DNA of 64,000 nt from Micromonospora thermarum (GCF_012034245.1 NZ_JAATEO010000009.1:124001-188000), one strand, 5' to 3'. Counted from the stretch's first letter, positions 37,816 through 50,100 are shown. Numbers and translations: made by a program. Notes: a model not told the origin generated them from the sequence alone.

Positions 37816-38235
37816 GTGGTACAGCACAGATCGAGCGGCGATCTGGCCTTCTTGCTCAACGACTTGGTGGGCCGGGTCAAGCAGGCCGAGCATGCCGTCG
37901 TCCTCTCCGTCGACGGACTGCTCATTGCCGCCTCGGCGGGACTCAGCCGCGACGACGGAGAACACCTCGCGGCGATCGCCTCTGGAATCCAGAGCCTCGC
38001 CAAGGGCGCCGGCGCGCGATTCGCGGGTGGCGGCGCGGTGCGGCAGACCATCATCGAGATGGAGTCCTCGTTCCTGTTCGTCATGGCCGCCGGTCACGGG
38101 GCATGCCTGGCGGTTCTCGCCACGGAGGATGCCGACGTCGGGCTTGTCGCTTACGAGATGGCCATGCTCGTCGGTCGCGCCGGCAGGTACCTTGCTGCGC
38201 CGGCGCGGTCGCCCGAACAGCCCGTCAACAGCTAG
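37816..38235 (+). CDS. cvnB: Conservon roadblock/LC7 protein CvnB
   Basis: 139-aa roadblock domain (DLAFLLNDLVGRVKQAEHAVVLSVDGLLIAASAGL), the fold that supports small Ras-like GTPases. It has the typical ending LAVLATEDADVGLVAYEMAMLVGRAGRYL. GTG 37816 follows AAAGAGGA, 14 nt after cvnA. It probably binds CvnD and docks at CvnA on the membrane, as in characterised conservons. Confidence 0.92.
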   Translation: MVQHRSSGDLAFLLNDLVGRVKQAEHAVVLSVDGLLIAASAGLSRDDGEHLAAIASGIQSLAKGAGARFAGGGAVRQTIIEMESSFLFVMAAGHGACLAVLATEDADVGLVAYEMAMLVGRAGRYLAAPARSPEQPVNS

Positions 38236-38243
38236 GGGCCGCC

Positions 38244-38621
38244 ATGACACCGTCCGATACAGAGTCCCTGTGGGTGGATGATGACGCCGGACCCGTCGTC
38301 CGTCCCTACGCGATGACCCGGGGCCGGGCCGCTGCAAGGAACCGCTACAACGTGATCTCGCTCGTGATGGCCACCACCCGGGTGGCGCCGTCACTCGAGG
38401 TCGGCATCGGGCCCGAGCATGTCCATATCGTCAACCTCTGCCAGCGGCCCCTGGCACTGGCCGAAGTCGCCGCGCACCTCAGCCTGCCCCTAGGAACGGT
38501 TCGTGTCCTGCTCGACGACCTGCTCGCGCGACGGCTCGTGCGGGTCACCGAGCCCGCGCCCACCAATCTTCCCGACGACTCCGTATTCGAGGCACTCATC
38601 AATGGACTACGAGCTCTCTGA
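38244..38621 (+). CDS. cvnC: Conservon DUF742 protein CvnC
   Basis: 125-aa DUF742 protein. VVRPYAMTRGRAAARNRYNVISLVMAT and CQRPLALAEVAAHLSLPLGTVRVLLDDLLARRLVRV are family signatures; the second part is a winged-helix-like domain. ATG 38244 is 8 nt after cvnB. The last 20 nt overlap cvnD. Confidence 0.9.
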   Translation: MTPSDTESLWVDDDAGPVVRPYAMTRGRAAARNRYNVISLVMATTRVAPSLEVGIGPEHVHIVNLCQRPLALAEVAAHLSLPLGTVRVLLDDLLARRLVRVTEPAPTNLPDDSVFEALINGLRAL

Positions 38622-39213
38622 GGGCGACGCCGGGGCCGTCCTGCCCACCGCCATCAAGATCCTCATCGCGGGCGGCTTCGGCGTCGGCAAGACCACCCTC
38701 GTTGGCGCCGTCAGCGAAACCAAGCCGCTTCGCACCGAGGAGATCCTCTCCGAGCAGGGCGTCGGGGTCGACGACCTCACGGGCGTCGAGTCGAAGTCGA
38801 CCACGACCGTAGCCATGGACTTCGGCCGGATCAGTTTCGGCGATGACCTGGTGCTGTACCTCTTCGGCACTCCGGGTCAGGACCGGTTCTGGTTCGTCTG
38901 GGACGAACTGGCGCTGGGGGCTCTCGGCGCCGTCGTCCTGGCGGACACCCGCCGCCTCGCCGACTGCTTCCCCTCGGTCGACTACTTCGAACGCCACGGG
39001 CTGCCGTTCATCGTCGCGGTGAACTGCTTCGACGGGGCGCGCCGCTACAGCCTCGACGAGGTGAAGGCTGCCCTCAACCTTGACCCGGACGTGCCGGTGA
39101 CGCTGTGCGACGCCAGGGAGCGGGAATCGAGCAAGGACGTCCTCATCACCCTGCTCCAGCACGTGATGAAGGGCCGCGGAGCGGGCCGCGCACGGCAAGC
39201 AGTCGGGTCCTGA
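38602..39213 (+). CDS. cvnD: Conservon Ras-like GTPase CvnD
   Basis: 203-aa GTP-binding protein. P-loop AGGFGVGKTTLVG, switch region ESKSTTTVAMDFG, Walker B-like LYLFGTPGQDRFWF and the NCFD segment (NxxD-like base-recognition motif) are present. The ATG at 38602 lies inside the end of cvnC. It should switch with nucleotide state in response to CvnA/B. Being last, it ends 116 nt before the stop of a convergent AraC gene. Confidence 0.92.
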   Translation: MDYELSEGDAGAVLPTAIKILIAGGFGVGKTTLVGAVSETKPLRTEEILSEQGVGVDDLTGVESKSTTTVAMDFGRISFGDDLVLYLFGTPGQDRFWFVWDELALGALGAVVLADTRRLADCFPSVDYFERHGLPFIVAVNCFDGARRYSLDEVKAALNLDPDVPVTLCDARERESSKDVLITLLQHVMKGRGAGRARQAVGS

Positions 39214-39329
39214 CCATCTCCTACTCACCTGCCCGATCGGCGTGGCTTGGTGGGCAACGCGGCGTACGACGCCTTCAGGACGGCGCTCGGGCGGCTGCGG
39301 CACCTACCCGACCGAGGAGCCGCCGGTCA

Positions 39330-40352
39330 TCAGCCAGCAGCGGATGGCGGAGTGCTGCGTTGGGCAGCGGCAATCAGCCCGCCGGCGTCTCGGTACAGCT
39401 GGGGCGACACGCCGAATGTCACGCGGAAGAGGCGACTGAAGTGGGCTTTGTCCGCGAAGCCCCATCGAGCCGCGATGGTGTAGATGGGTCGGTTCCGCAG
39501 TGATGGGTCACGCAAGTCGCGGGCACAGCGGTCGAGACGCTTCGCGCGGATGAGTCCCGCTATGCTCCGGTCTTCCTTCTCGAACAGCCGGTGCAGCGTC
39601 CGGACGGAGATGTGGTGCGCGGCCGCGACCGCCGTCGGGTCGAGGTCTGGGTGATCGAGATTCCTGTCGATGAACGCGGTGATCTGCGTGCGGAGGGAGC
39701 CGTCGCGGACCTCCTCTGCGAGGGTGTCGGCAACGTCAAGCCGCTGCCCGAGCGCTGCGGCCACGAGTTCGCGAGCGACGTTGTCCAGCCGGGCGGCGTC
39801 GCCCGCGGCGTACTCGTCCGGGTGGTCGAGGATTCGCTTGACGAACTGCCCGAGCAACGCTCCGAACCCCTCAGTGGCGGGGATGTTGGTCCCGAGCAGC
39901 TTGTCGACCTTGTCCGGGTGCAGAGGGATCAGCGCGTGCGGGACGAGCAGGGTCAGGGTCGTCACCTGGTCATTGGTCTGGGCGTCGGCCCGATGGGTCG
40001 ACATGTGCGGGCGGGATGTATCAACCAGGGCGAAGCTCCCGGCGATGAGTGGGTTCTCCTGCCGTCCCTGGGTCAAGCCACCGGTACCTGACAGAGGCAG
40101 CGCCAGGTGGTACATCTCCGGGTCGCTGCTGCGAATCTGCTTCGCCGTCCGCTGCATGTGGAGCGACGGGTACTGCCAGGACGACAGGACGATGTCCCCC
40201 AACGCGACGACCCGCGCCTGGGCGCGGAAGTTCCCGGCGTGGTCGCTCTGGACTCGCATGGGCACGGACTCCCGGGCGACGAGGTCGTGCCAGAAGCCGA
40301 ACCGCTCGCTTTCCGGCAGCACCGCGGTGTCCAGCGATTCGACGGCGAGCAT
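39330..40352 (-). CDS. AraC-family transcriptional regulator
   Basis: 340 aa. The N-terminal AraC_binding_2-like domain (SERFGFWHDLVARESVPMRV ...) is followed by a double HTH at ~235-335: LDPTAVAAAHHISVRTLHRLFEKEDRSIAGLI and RPIYTIAARWGFADKAHFSRLFRVTFGVSP. ATG 40352 (MLAVESLDTAVLPESE) is the family-like start; the frame is open to 40457. It faces the conservon tail to tail and lies upstream of nothing else, so it might control the diterpene/conservon block, but no operator was found. Confidence 0.88.
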   Translation of the reverse strand: MLAVESLDTAVLPESERFGFWHDLVARESVPMRVQSDHAGNFRAQARVVALGDIVLSSWQYPSLHMQRTAKQIRSSDPEMYHLALPLSGTGGLTQGRQENPLIAGSFALVDTSRPHMSTHRADAQTNDQVTTLTLLVPHALIPLHPDKVDKLLGTNIPATEGFGALLGQFVKRILDHPDEYAAGDAARLDNVARELVAAALGQRLDVADTLAEEVRDGSLRTQITAFIDRNLDHPDLDPTAVAAAHHISVRTLHRLFEKEDRSIAGLIRAKRLDRCARDLRDPSLRNRPIYTIAARWGFADKAHFSRLFRVTFGVSPQLYRDAGGLIAAAQRSTPPSAAG

Positions 40353-40541
40353 GAGCTGAGCCCCTGTCTCCCTCTTTCCACCCGGCAGTCCGGACATCCG
40401 TATCAGCGGAGCGTACCGAGCGGATCCCGTCGCGATGGTGTGCGGGTTGCAGAACATCCCTGCTTGGCGTGATCGCGCGGGGCAGGTTGTGGCGATGATC
40501 GCTCGACAGCGCGTTGCGGCTTTCGGGACACCGACCGGTAC

Positions 40542-40581
40542 GGCCAGGGCCCCTTCCCGGTGTCGGGAAGGGGCCCTGGCC
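40542..40581 (-). terminator. Terminator of aconitase
   Basis: Perfect 18-bp stem (40542-40559 with 40564-40581), GTGT loop, 11 nt after the acn stop; no T-run. Possibly also stops transcription arriving from the AraC side. Confidence 0.85.
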
Positions 40582-40591
40582 GCGTGGTCGG

Positions 40592-43429
<2,838 letters not shown>

Positions 43430-43536
43430 GTCGTACTCCTTCACACCAGCGACCGTGAGTAGTCCTGAGCAGTCTGTCGCACCGGTCGGGGTGGTGCCCT
43501 GCTTAGGCAACACTTACCCGCTGTCCGTTGCTCAAC

Positions 43537-43556
43537 AAAACCGTACGTCCGTCTTG
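43537..43556. promoter_or_regulatory. Predicted AcnR operator at acnA
   Basis: AAAACCGTACGTCCGTCTTG, 17 of 20 bases equal to the palindrome before acnR (27640-27659). On the minus strand a candidate promoter follows: TTGTTG (43538-43533), 16 nt, TAAGTG. The site overlaps the -35 edge, as expected for a repressor. Confidence 0.65.
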
Positions 43557-43632
43557 CTATTCGCGCAACCTCGGCCCGGTGTCGTGGCGCGACGACGACG
43601 CGGGATGCGGCATGCCGTGGATCTCTGCCACG

Positions 43633-44019
43633 ATGACCGACGTGGAGATCTGGAACAACCCGTCCTGTTCCAAGTGCGTCGGCGCCCGCGACACGCTGGA
43701 CGAGGCCCGTGTGCCGTACGTGGTGCGGCCCTACCTGGACCAGCCGCCGAGCGCGGCGGAACTGACCGACGTGCTGCGGCGGCTCGGCGTCCGCGCGTGG
43801 GACATCTGCCGGACGGGGGAGCGGGCCGCGGTCGCCCGGGGCATGGCCGACTGGCCGCGGGACGAGGCGGCCGAACCGCGCTGGATCGAGGCCATGGTGG
43901 CCGCGCCGGAGCTGATCCAACGGCCCATCCTGCTGCTCGACGACGGCGGCGCGCTGGTCGGGCGTACGCCCGAGGCGCTGGCGGAGGCCGTGGAGCGCGC
44001 GCGGCCGGGCGACGGGTGA
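43633..44019 (+). CDS. ArsC/Spx-like protein
   Basis: 128-aa thioredoxin-fold protein of the ArsC/Spx family. The N-terminal motif NPSCSKCVGARDTL has a CxxC pair in place of the single catalytic Cys of ArsC. The family region QRPILLLDDGGALVGRTPEAL follows at the C-terminus. ATG 43633 begins directly at the first strand; the frame is open to 43528. Arsenate reduction is possible but there are no other ars genes here. Confidence 0.82.
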   Translation: MTDVEIWNNPSCSKCVGARDTLDEARVPYVVRPYLDQPPSAAELTDVLRRLGVRAWDICRTGERAAVARGMADWPRDEAAEPRWIEAMVAAPELIQRPILLLDDGGALVGRTPEALAEAVERARPGDG

Positions 44020-44020
44020 G

Positions 44021-44203
44021 TCAGGACTCGTCGCGGGGCGCGACCGTCGCCTCCGCGTGCCGGTCCCGCAACCGGGCCCGGATCTCCTCCGGCGTGTACG
44101 CCCGGCGCCGCCGCTCCGCGCGGGCGATGACCACACCGGACGCCGCCACGCCGGCCAGGCCCGCCAGACCGAGCACCTTCCACCACCGCAACCGTCGCCG
44201 CAT
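44021..44203 (-). CDS. Small single-pass membrane protein
   Basis: 60-aa protein: basic start MRRRLRWWKV, one membrane helix (LGLAGLAGVAASGVVIA), then RAERRRRAYTPEEIRARLRDRHAEA on the cytoplasmic side. ATG 44203 is 6 nt below TACCCT (44215-44210), a leaderless promoter; an earlier ATG at 44224 would be cut off from it. Its stop comes 1 nt after the arsC-like stop, tail to tail. Function unknown. Confidence 0.72.
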   Translation of the reverse strand: MRRRLRWWKVLGLAGLAGVAASGVVIARAERRRRAYTPEEIRARLRDRHAEATVAPRDES

Positions 44204-44209
44204 CGGCCT

Positions 44210-44215
44210 AGGGTA
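44210..44215 (-). promoter_or_regulatory. Leaderless -10 box
   Basis: TACCCT on the minus strand, 6 nt before ATG 44203. Confidence 0.5.
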
Positions 44216-44293
44216 GACGCTCATGAGCGTGCGTAAGGGCGCCGCGCCGGCGGGTCCGGCCGGTCGCGTACGGAAGTACGGCGAGGTGGCGGC

Positions 44294-45001
44294 ATGAGTC
44301 TCAGCCTGGACGAGGCCGTGGAGCTGACCCGCACCGGCGACGTGTGGGTGTTCCGCGGTCGCAGCGTGCCGGACCGGGCCATCCAGCTCACCACCAACAG
44401 CCCGGTCAACCACGTCGGCATGGCGGTGGTCCTGGACGACATGCCGCCGCTGATGTGGCACGCCGAGCTGGGCCGGTCGTTGCCGGACCTGTGGTCGGGC
44501 ACGCATCAGCGCGGCGTGCAGCTGCACGACCTGCGCGACGCGGTCTGCGTCTGGGCCAACCGGTACGGGCAACGCGGCTGGCTGCGCCAACTGGAGCCAC
44601 CGGCGGACGCGGAGATGGAGAAGGCGGTGCTGCGGACGATCGCCCGCCTCGACGGCACCCCGTTCCCGTCCACGGCCCAGCTCGCCTGGCGGTGGCTGCG
44701 GGGCCGGGCACCGGCGGTGCGGCTGCCCGGCCGGCGGGCGCCGCTCGCCCCGGACCGCGGGGCCGGGCTGAACGGCCGGGTGGCGGACGGCCGGGGCCGC
44801 ACCCCCGTGCCGGAGCACCGGCTGGAGACAGCGTACTGCGCGGAGGTCGTCGCGGTCACCTACGAGGCCATGGGGCTGCTCCCGCCCGGGCGGCGTCCGA
44901 ACTGGTACGACCCGGGCCGCTTCTGGAGCGGTGACGACCTCGGCCTGGCCGGCGGTGCGCGGCTCGGCGCGGAGATCGAGGTGCGCATCCCGCCGCGCTG
45001 A
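44294..45001 (+). CDS. Predicted papain-like (NlpC/P60 superfamily) protein
   Basis: 235-aa protein. GDVWVFRGRSVPDRAIQ, TTNSPVNHVGMAVVLDD (with His) and TAYCAEVVAVTYEAMGLL (with Cys) in this order indicate a permuted papain-like fold, where His precedes Cys. There is no signal peptide, so it is probably cytoplasmic. The middle (RRAPLAPDRGAGLNGR) is a basic loop. The start ATG 44294 follows GAGGTGGCGGC. Whether it is a peptidase or amidase is not decidable by eye. Confidence 0.7.
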   Translation: MSLSLDEAVELTRTGDVWVFRGRSVPDRAIQLTTNSPVNHVGMAVVLDDMPPLMWHAELGRSLPDLWSGTHQRGVQLHDLRDAVCVWANRYGQRGWLRQLEPPADAEMEKAVLRTIARLDGTPFPSTAQLAWRWLRGRAPAVRLPGRRAPLAPDRGAGLNGRVADGRGRTPVPEHRLETAYCAEVVAVTYEAMGLLPPGRRPNWYDPGRFWSGDDLGLAGGARLGAEIEVRIPPR

Positions 45002-45038
45002 GGTTTGGGCCGGTCCCGTGCCGGCAATTCCCATCCGC

Positions 45039-45428
45039 GTGACGGCTTTCACCGACCTCGACGCGTTGACCGACTTCTTCGGGCGGTACGGCGCGGCGCT
45101 GACCGCCGGCGACGTGCCCGCCCTGACCGGCTGCTACGCCCTGCCCGGGCTCGTGGTCGCCGACACGTACAGCTTCTCGTTCACCTCGCCGGCGGCGGTG
45201 GCACTGTCCTTCGTGGGCGCCGCACCCGACTACCAGGAGCGCGAACTCGTCGCGGCACACGCGGCCATCGAGGACGTGCAGCAGGTGTCGGCGCTGCTCA
45301 CCATGGTCGCGGTCGAGTGGGAGTTCCTCGACAGCCAGGGCCGCCGGGTCCCGGGGGAGCGCTACCGCTACCTGTTGCGCACCACCGCCGACGGCCCGGC
45401 CATCTGCACCGTGGTCCGCCCGGCCTGA
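45039..45428 (+). CDS. NTF2-like/SnoaL-like protein
   Basis: 129-aa protein with a cone-shaped NTF2-like fold predicted from LDALTDFFGRYGAALTAGDVPALTGCYALPGLVVAD and the beta-rich end VAVEWEFLDSQGRRVPGERYRYLLRTTADG. GTG 45039 (VTAFTDL) was chosen; GTG 45018 is equally open and gives seven more residues. Function unknown, possibly a small-ligand binder. Confidence 0.7.
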   Translation: MTAFTDLDALTDFFGRYGAALTAGDVPALTGCYALPGLVVADTYSFSFTSPAAVALSFVGAAPDYQERELVAAHAAIEDVQQVSALLTMVAVEWEFLDSQGRRVPGERYRYLLRTTADGPAICTVVRPA

Positions 45429-45534
45429 CCGCCGGAGCCGGACAGACCGACGGGCGCGTGGCGACCGGCCGTTTTCAGCCGTCCGCTGCCCGGTCGGCCG
45501 GGTTAGGGGACGGGCCGTTCCGCCGGTAGCGGCC

Positions 45535-45546
45535 GGTGGCTACGCT
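45535..45546 (+). promoter_or_regulatory. -10 element shared by the two CBM2-like genes (copy 1)
   Basis: GGTGGCTACGCT, identical to 46296-46307 before the second paralogue. TACGCT would be the -10; the genes have normal leaders with GGGGGG and GAGGAGGG ribosome sites. Confidence 0.5.
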
Positions 45547-45576
45547 GGCGCGGCGGTTCGATGAGGGGGGAACCCG

Positions 45577-46248
45577 ATGTCAGTGCAGCCAGCCGGGGGC
45601 ACCGGTGGGCGGACCACGTCCAGGGTGCTGGCGTCGGCCCCGTGGATCGTCGTGCTGTCCGGTGTCGCGCTTCTGGTGGTGCTGCTCGTGACGGCGCTGC
45701 TGTCGTTCCGTGGGTCCGAACGGCAGGCCGTGCCGCCGCCCGCGCCGCCCATGCTCCTGCCGACGGTGGACGCCGCCGTGCCGGCGACGGGTTCGCCGAC
45801 GGCCGTCGCGACGCCAACGACCGTCGCGACGCCGACGGCCACACCGACGCGGACCCAGTCAGCGACGCCCAGTTCCCCGGATCCGGCGGTGCCCAGTCCC
45901 CGCGTGATGGCCGGGGGTCAGACCACCGGCCAGGTCACCGCGCGCTACGCGGTGACCGCCAGCGACCGCGACTCGTTCGAGGCGGACCTGGTCGTCCGCA
46001 ACGGGACCGGCCAGGCGCGGGACTGGCGGGTGGAGCTGCTGTTCACCGGCAACGTCAAGAGCATCCGGGTCTCCGGCGCCTCCGGCGTCTCGGTGTCCAC
46101 CAACGGCAGCGGCTGGTACGTGCTGCGCAGCACGAGGTCGCTCGGCGCGGGGGAGACGGCGTCGGTCCACCTGCGGTTCACCCGCAACGGCGCCGGTGAG
46201 GAGCCGGGCCAGTGCACCGTCAACGGCGCCGACTGCGTCATCGGATGA
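45577..46248 (+). CDS. Membrane-anchored CBM2-like protein, copy 1
   Basis: 223 aa: short cytoplasmic head, TM helix (APWIVVLSGVALLVVLLVTALLSF), a 60-residue Pro/Thr/Ala linker, and a beta-sandwich of ~105 residues resembling a family 2 carbohydrate-binding module (TARYAVTASDRDSFEADLVVRNGTGQARDWRVEL). The aromatic surface residues of true CBM2 are mostly absent. It ends CTVNGADCVIG, where two Cys may form a disulfide. Its neighbour is a paralogue, and the amylopullulanase follows, so binding of a polysaccharide or the cell wall is a guess. Confidence 0.75.
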   Translation: MSVQPAGGTGGRTTSRVLASAPWIVVLSGVALLVVLLVTALLSFRGSERQAVPPPAPPMLLPTVDAAVPATGSPTAVATPTTVATPTATPTRTQSATPSSPDPAVPSPRVMAGGQTTGQVTARYAVTASDRDSFEADLVVRNGTGQARDWRVELLFTGNVKSIRVSGASGVSVSTNGSGWYVLRSTRSLGAGETASVHLRFTRNGAGEEPGQCTVNGADCVIG

Positions 46249-46295
46249 CCTGCTCCCCGATCGGCCCGACCCACCCGGCACCGTCCGGCGTGGTC

Positions 46296-46307
46296 GGTGG
46301 CTACGCT
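46296..46307 (+). promoter_or_regulatory. -10 element shared by the two CBM2-like genes (copy 2)
   Basis: GGTGGCTACGCT, identical to copy 1. Confidence 0.5.
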
Positions 46308-46333
46308 TTCCGGACGGCTCGCTGAGGAGGGAC

Positions 46334-46993
46334 ATGTCCGGCTCGCGTCGTGCCCCGCGATCGTCCCGCGCCACCGCCGCCATCGCGTCATCGCCGTGGA
46401 TCCTGGTGGCTGCCGGCGTGGTCGTCATGGTCGTGCTGCTGGTCATCGCGCTCGGCGCGTACCGGGGCCGCAGCGGTGTCGACACGCCGCCGGATCCGCC
46501 CGCGCCGCCGCTGCTCCTGCCGGAGGTGCCGTCGTCGTCGGCCACCCCGACCGGGCCGGTCCGGCCCGGGCTGTCGCCGCGCGCGTCGGTCCAGCCCACC
46601 ACGGGCGTCGCGACGCCCCCGCACCCCGCGCCGCGTGTGACCAGCCGCGCCGCCAACCCCACGTCGCCACCGCCGCCGGCCGGGATGATCGGCCGGTACC
46701 GGGTGGTGAACTCCTTCGACGGCGGGTTCATCGGCGAGGTCCTGGTACGCAACGGGACGGCGGAGCGGCGCGGCTGGACGGTGCGTGTGACGTACGCCGG
46801 CGGGCGGTTCGTGACCGCCTGGGTCGAGAGCTCTGAGCAGGGCCGCGCGACCGCCATCGAGGGCGGCTTCACCTACCGCAGCGGCGTCGACGTCGCCCCG
46901 GGCGGCAGCGCCACGCTGCGCTTCCACATGGAACGTACGGACTCCCGCCCGACCGGTTGCACGGTCGACGGCACGCCCTGCGTCCTCGGCTGA
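46334..46993 (+). CDS. Membrane-anchored CBM2-like protein, copy 2
   Basis: 219-aa paralogue with the same plan: TM helix (SPWILVAAGVVVMVVLLVIALGAY), Pro-rich linker, CBM2-like module (IGRYRVVNSFDGGFIGEVLVRNGTAERRGWTVRV) and the ending CTVDGTPCVLG. It keeps the FDGGFIGEV segment and Trp in RRGWTV better than copy 1. ATG 46334 follows GAGGAGGG. The two genes are probably a local duplication, each with its own promoter element. Confidence 0.78.
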   Translation: MSGSRRAPRSSRATAAIASSPWILVAAGVVVMVVLLVIALGAYRGRSGVDTPPDPPAPPLLLPEVPSSSATPTGPVRPGLSPRASVQPTTGVATPPHPAPRVTSRAANPTSPPPPAGMIGRYRVVNSFDGGFIGEVLVRNGTAERRGWTVRVTYAGGRFVTAWVESSEQGRATAIEGGFTYRSGVDVAPGGSATLRFHMERTDSRPTGCTVDGTPCVLG

Positions 46994-47059
46994 CGTCCAC
47001 CTCGGAGACGCACACGCCGCTCCCGCGGGACCGACTCTTTTAGCCCGCGACGCGGAAAG

Positions 47060-47133
47060 GGTGCTGCAAGCAGACTGCTTTGTTGCGACTCTGTTTGCAA
47101 GGCATTGCAGAATGTTTCGGCAAGGGCTAGCGT
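47060..47133 (+). promoter_or_regulatory. Amylopullulanase promoter and operator region
   Basis: TTGCAG (47105-47110), exactly 17 nt, TAGCGT (47128-47133): one of the best sigma-70-type promoters in the window. TTGCA/TGCAA words cluster over and upstream of the -35 (GCTGCAAGCA, TTTGCAAGG, ATTGCAG), resembling sites of LacI-type MalR repressors in streptomycetes. Confidence 0.7.
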
Positions 47134-47166
47134 GCGGGCGAATCAGCGACCAGAGGAAGGCCGTCG

Positions 47167-50100
47167 ATGAAACCCCCGCCGCTACCGCGCAAGGCCCTGC
47201 TCGCCCTCGTCTCGCTCCTGACCCTCACCCTCGTCGGCGCCCCGGTCGCCGTACACCAACTCGACGCCGACGCCAGTGGTCGCGGTGCGGGCACGTCCGT
47301 CGATCCGCTCGCCGCCGCCGGCGCGGTCCAGTGGAGCACCGAACCCTCCGCCGCGGCCCTGCTCGCCGCCGGTGGCAGCGAGGCCCGGGCCGAGCAGTTC
47401 TACTTCGTCCTGCCGGACCGCTTCGCCAACGGCGACCCGCGCAACGACCGGGGCGGCCTCACCGGTGACCGGCTGAAGACCGGGCACGACCCGGCGGACA
47501 AGGGCTTCTACCACGGCGGCGACCTCAAGGGCGTCATGGACCGGCTGGACTACATCCAGGGCCTCGGCACGACGGCCATCTGGCTCGCGCCCGTGTTCAA
47601 GAACCGCCCGGTGCAGGGCGCGGGGAAGGACGCCTCCGCCGGCTACCACGGCTACTGGATCACCGACTTCACCCAGGTCGACCCGCACTTCGGCACGAAC
47701 GACGACCTGAAGCGGCTGGTCACGCTCGCGCACGGGCGCGGCATGAAGGTCTACCTGGACATCATCGTCAACCACACCGCGGACGTCATCAGGTACGCCG
47801 AGGACAAGTACGCCTACGTCGACAAGAAGACGTCCCCGTACCGGGACGCGCAGGGCCGGCCCTTCGAGGACCGCCACTACGCCGACGGCACCCGTGACTT
47901 CCCGGCGGTCAACACGCGGTCGTTCCCGTACACGCCGGCCTTCCAGACCCCCGCCGACGCGAAGGTCAAGGTCCCGGCGTGGCTGAACGACCCGACGATG
48001 TACCACAACCGCGGCGACTCGACCTTCGTCGGCGAGAACAGCGAGTACGGCGACTTCGTCGGCCTCGACGACCTGTGGACCGAGCGCCCCGAGGTCGTGC
48101 GGGGCATGACGAAGGTCTACTCCGACTGGGTGCGCACCACCGGCGTCGACGGCTACCGGATCGACACCGTGAAGCACTCGAACCTGGAGTTCTGGCCGCA
48201 GTTCAGCCAGGGCGTCGAGCAGGCCGCGGACCAGGCCGGCAAGAAGGACTTCTTCATGTTCGGCGAGGTCTACAGCGCCGACCCGGAGATCACCTCGACG
48301 TACGTGCGCCGGGGCGGCCTACCCGCCACCCTCGACTTCCCGTTCCAGGACGCCGCGAAGGGCTTCGTCACGGGCGTGGGCTCCGCCAAGGCCCTCGCGG
48401 ACGTGTACGCCCGCGACGACCTCTACCACTCGCGGGACACCGACGCGAACCGGCTCACCACCTTCCTCGGCAACCACGACATGGGCCGCATCGGCGCGTT
48501 CGTCGCGGGCGGCGGCACCGACGCCGCCACCCACCTGCGCCGCGACCAGCTCGCCCACGAGCTGATGTTCCTCACCCGTGGCCAGCCGGTGGTCTACTCC
48601 GGCGACGAGCAGGGCTTCACCGGGGCCGGCGGCGACAAGGACGCCCGGCAGGACATGTTCGCCTCGAAGACCGCCGACTACCTCGACGACGACCTGCTCG
48701 GCACCGACCGCACGCACGCCGTCGACCAGTTCGACCCGACGCATCCGATCTACCGGACGATCGCCGAGCTGGGCAGGCTGCGCCAGGCGCACCCGGCGCT
48801 GCGCGACGGCGTCCAGGTCACCCGTCACGCCGCCGACGGGCCGGGCGTCTTCGCGGCCTCCCGCGTCGACCGGAAGGAGCGGACCGAGTACGTCGTCGCG
48901 GTGAACAACGCGACCACCCCGCAGACTGTCACCGTGGACACCTGGTCGGCCGGCGCCACCTTCGGCAGCGTCTACGGCACGACCGCCGCACCGGTGGCCG
49001 GCGGGGACGGCAAGCTCACCCTCACCGTGCCGGCGCTGTCGGCCGTCGTGCACCGGGCCGGCACGCCGATCGCGCTGCCCACGGCGGCGCCCACGATCAC
49101 CATCACCGCTCCGGAGGCGGACACGCCGGTTCCCACCCGGGCCGCGGTGACCGCCCAGGTGACGGGCGACCCGCTCGCCACCGTCACGGTGGCCACCCGG
49201 GTCGCCGGTGGGAAGTGGACGCTGCTCGGCTCGGCCGACCGCGCCCCGTACACCGTGCACCACGACCTGACCGGCCTCGCCGGCGGGACGCGCATCGAGT
49301 ACAAGGCGGTGGTCCGCGACGGGAAGGGCCGCACCGCCACCGCCCGCTCCACGGCCGTCGTCGGCACGCCCGAGCAGGCCGCCGCCCGCGACTGGCTGGT
49401 GGTGCACTACCAGCGCCCGGCCGGCGGGTACGACGACTGGGGCCTCTACGCCTGGGGGGACATCGACCCGGCGTACGTGACCGAGTGGCCCAAGGGGCAG
49501 CCCTTCGCCGGTGCGGACTCCTACGGCCGGTTCGCGTGGGTGAAACTCAAGCCCGGCGCGAAGTCGGTGGGCTTCCTCGTGGTCGACAAGAACGGCACCA
49601 AGGACGTCGAGCAGGACCGCACGGTCGACGTGACGAAGACCGGCGAGGTCTGGCTGAAGGCCGGCGACCCGACGGTCCACCCGACCCGGCAGGCGGCCAC
49701 CGGCGAGCCGGACCCGGTCGTCGAGGAGGGTACGGCCGTCCTCCACTACCGGCGGGCCGACGGCAACTACGACGGCTGGGGCCTGCACCTGTGGGACGGC
49801 GCGGCCAGCCCGACCGACTGGGCGAAGCCGATGCCGCCGACCCGCGTCGACTCGTTCGGGGCCGAGTTCCGGGTGCCGCTCGCGGCCGGGGCCACCGGGC
49901 TGAGCTACATCATCCACAAGGGCGACGAGAAGGACCTGCCCGAGGACCAGCGCCTGGACTTCGCCGGCGCGGGACGCGAGGTGTGGCTGCTCGCCGGCAC
50001 GCGCGGCCGGCTGCTGCCCGCCGCCACCACCGGCACCGCGAAGGACATCGACCTGACGAAGCAGAAGGCGCACTGGATCGACCGCGCCACCCTCGCCTGG

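Noticed and set aside
43633..44019. Arsenic-resistance operon
   Set aside because: Only one ArsC/Spx-like gene is present, with CxxC and no arsB, acr3 or arsR around it.
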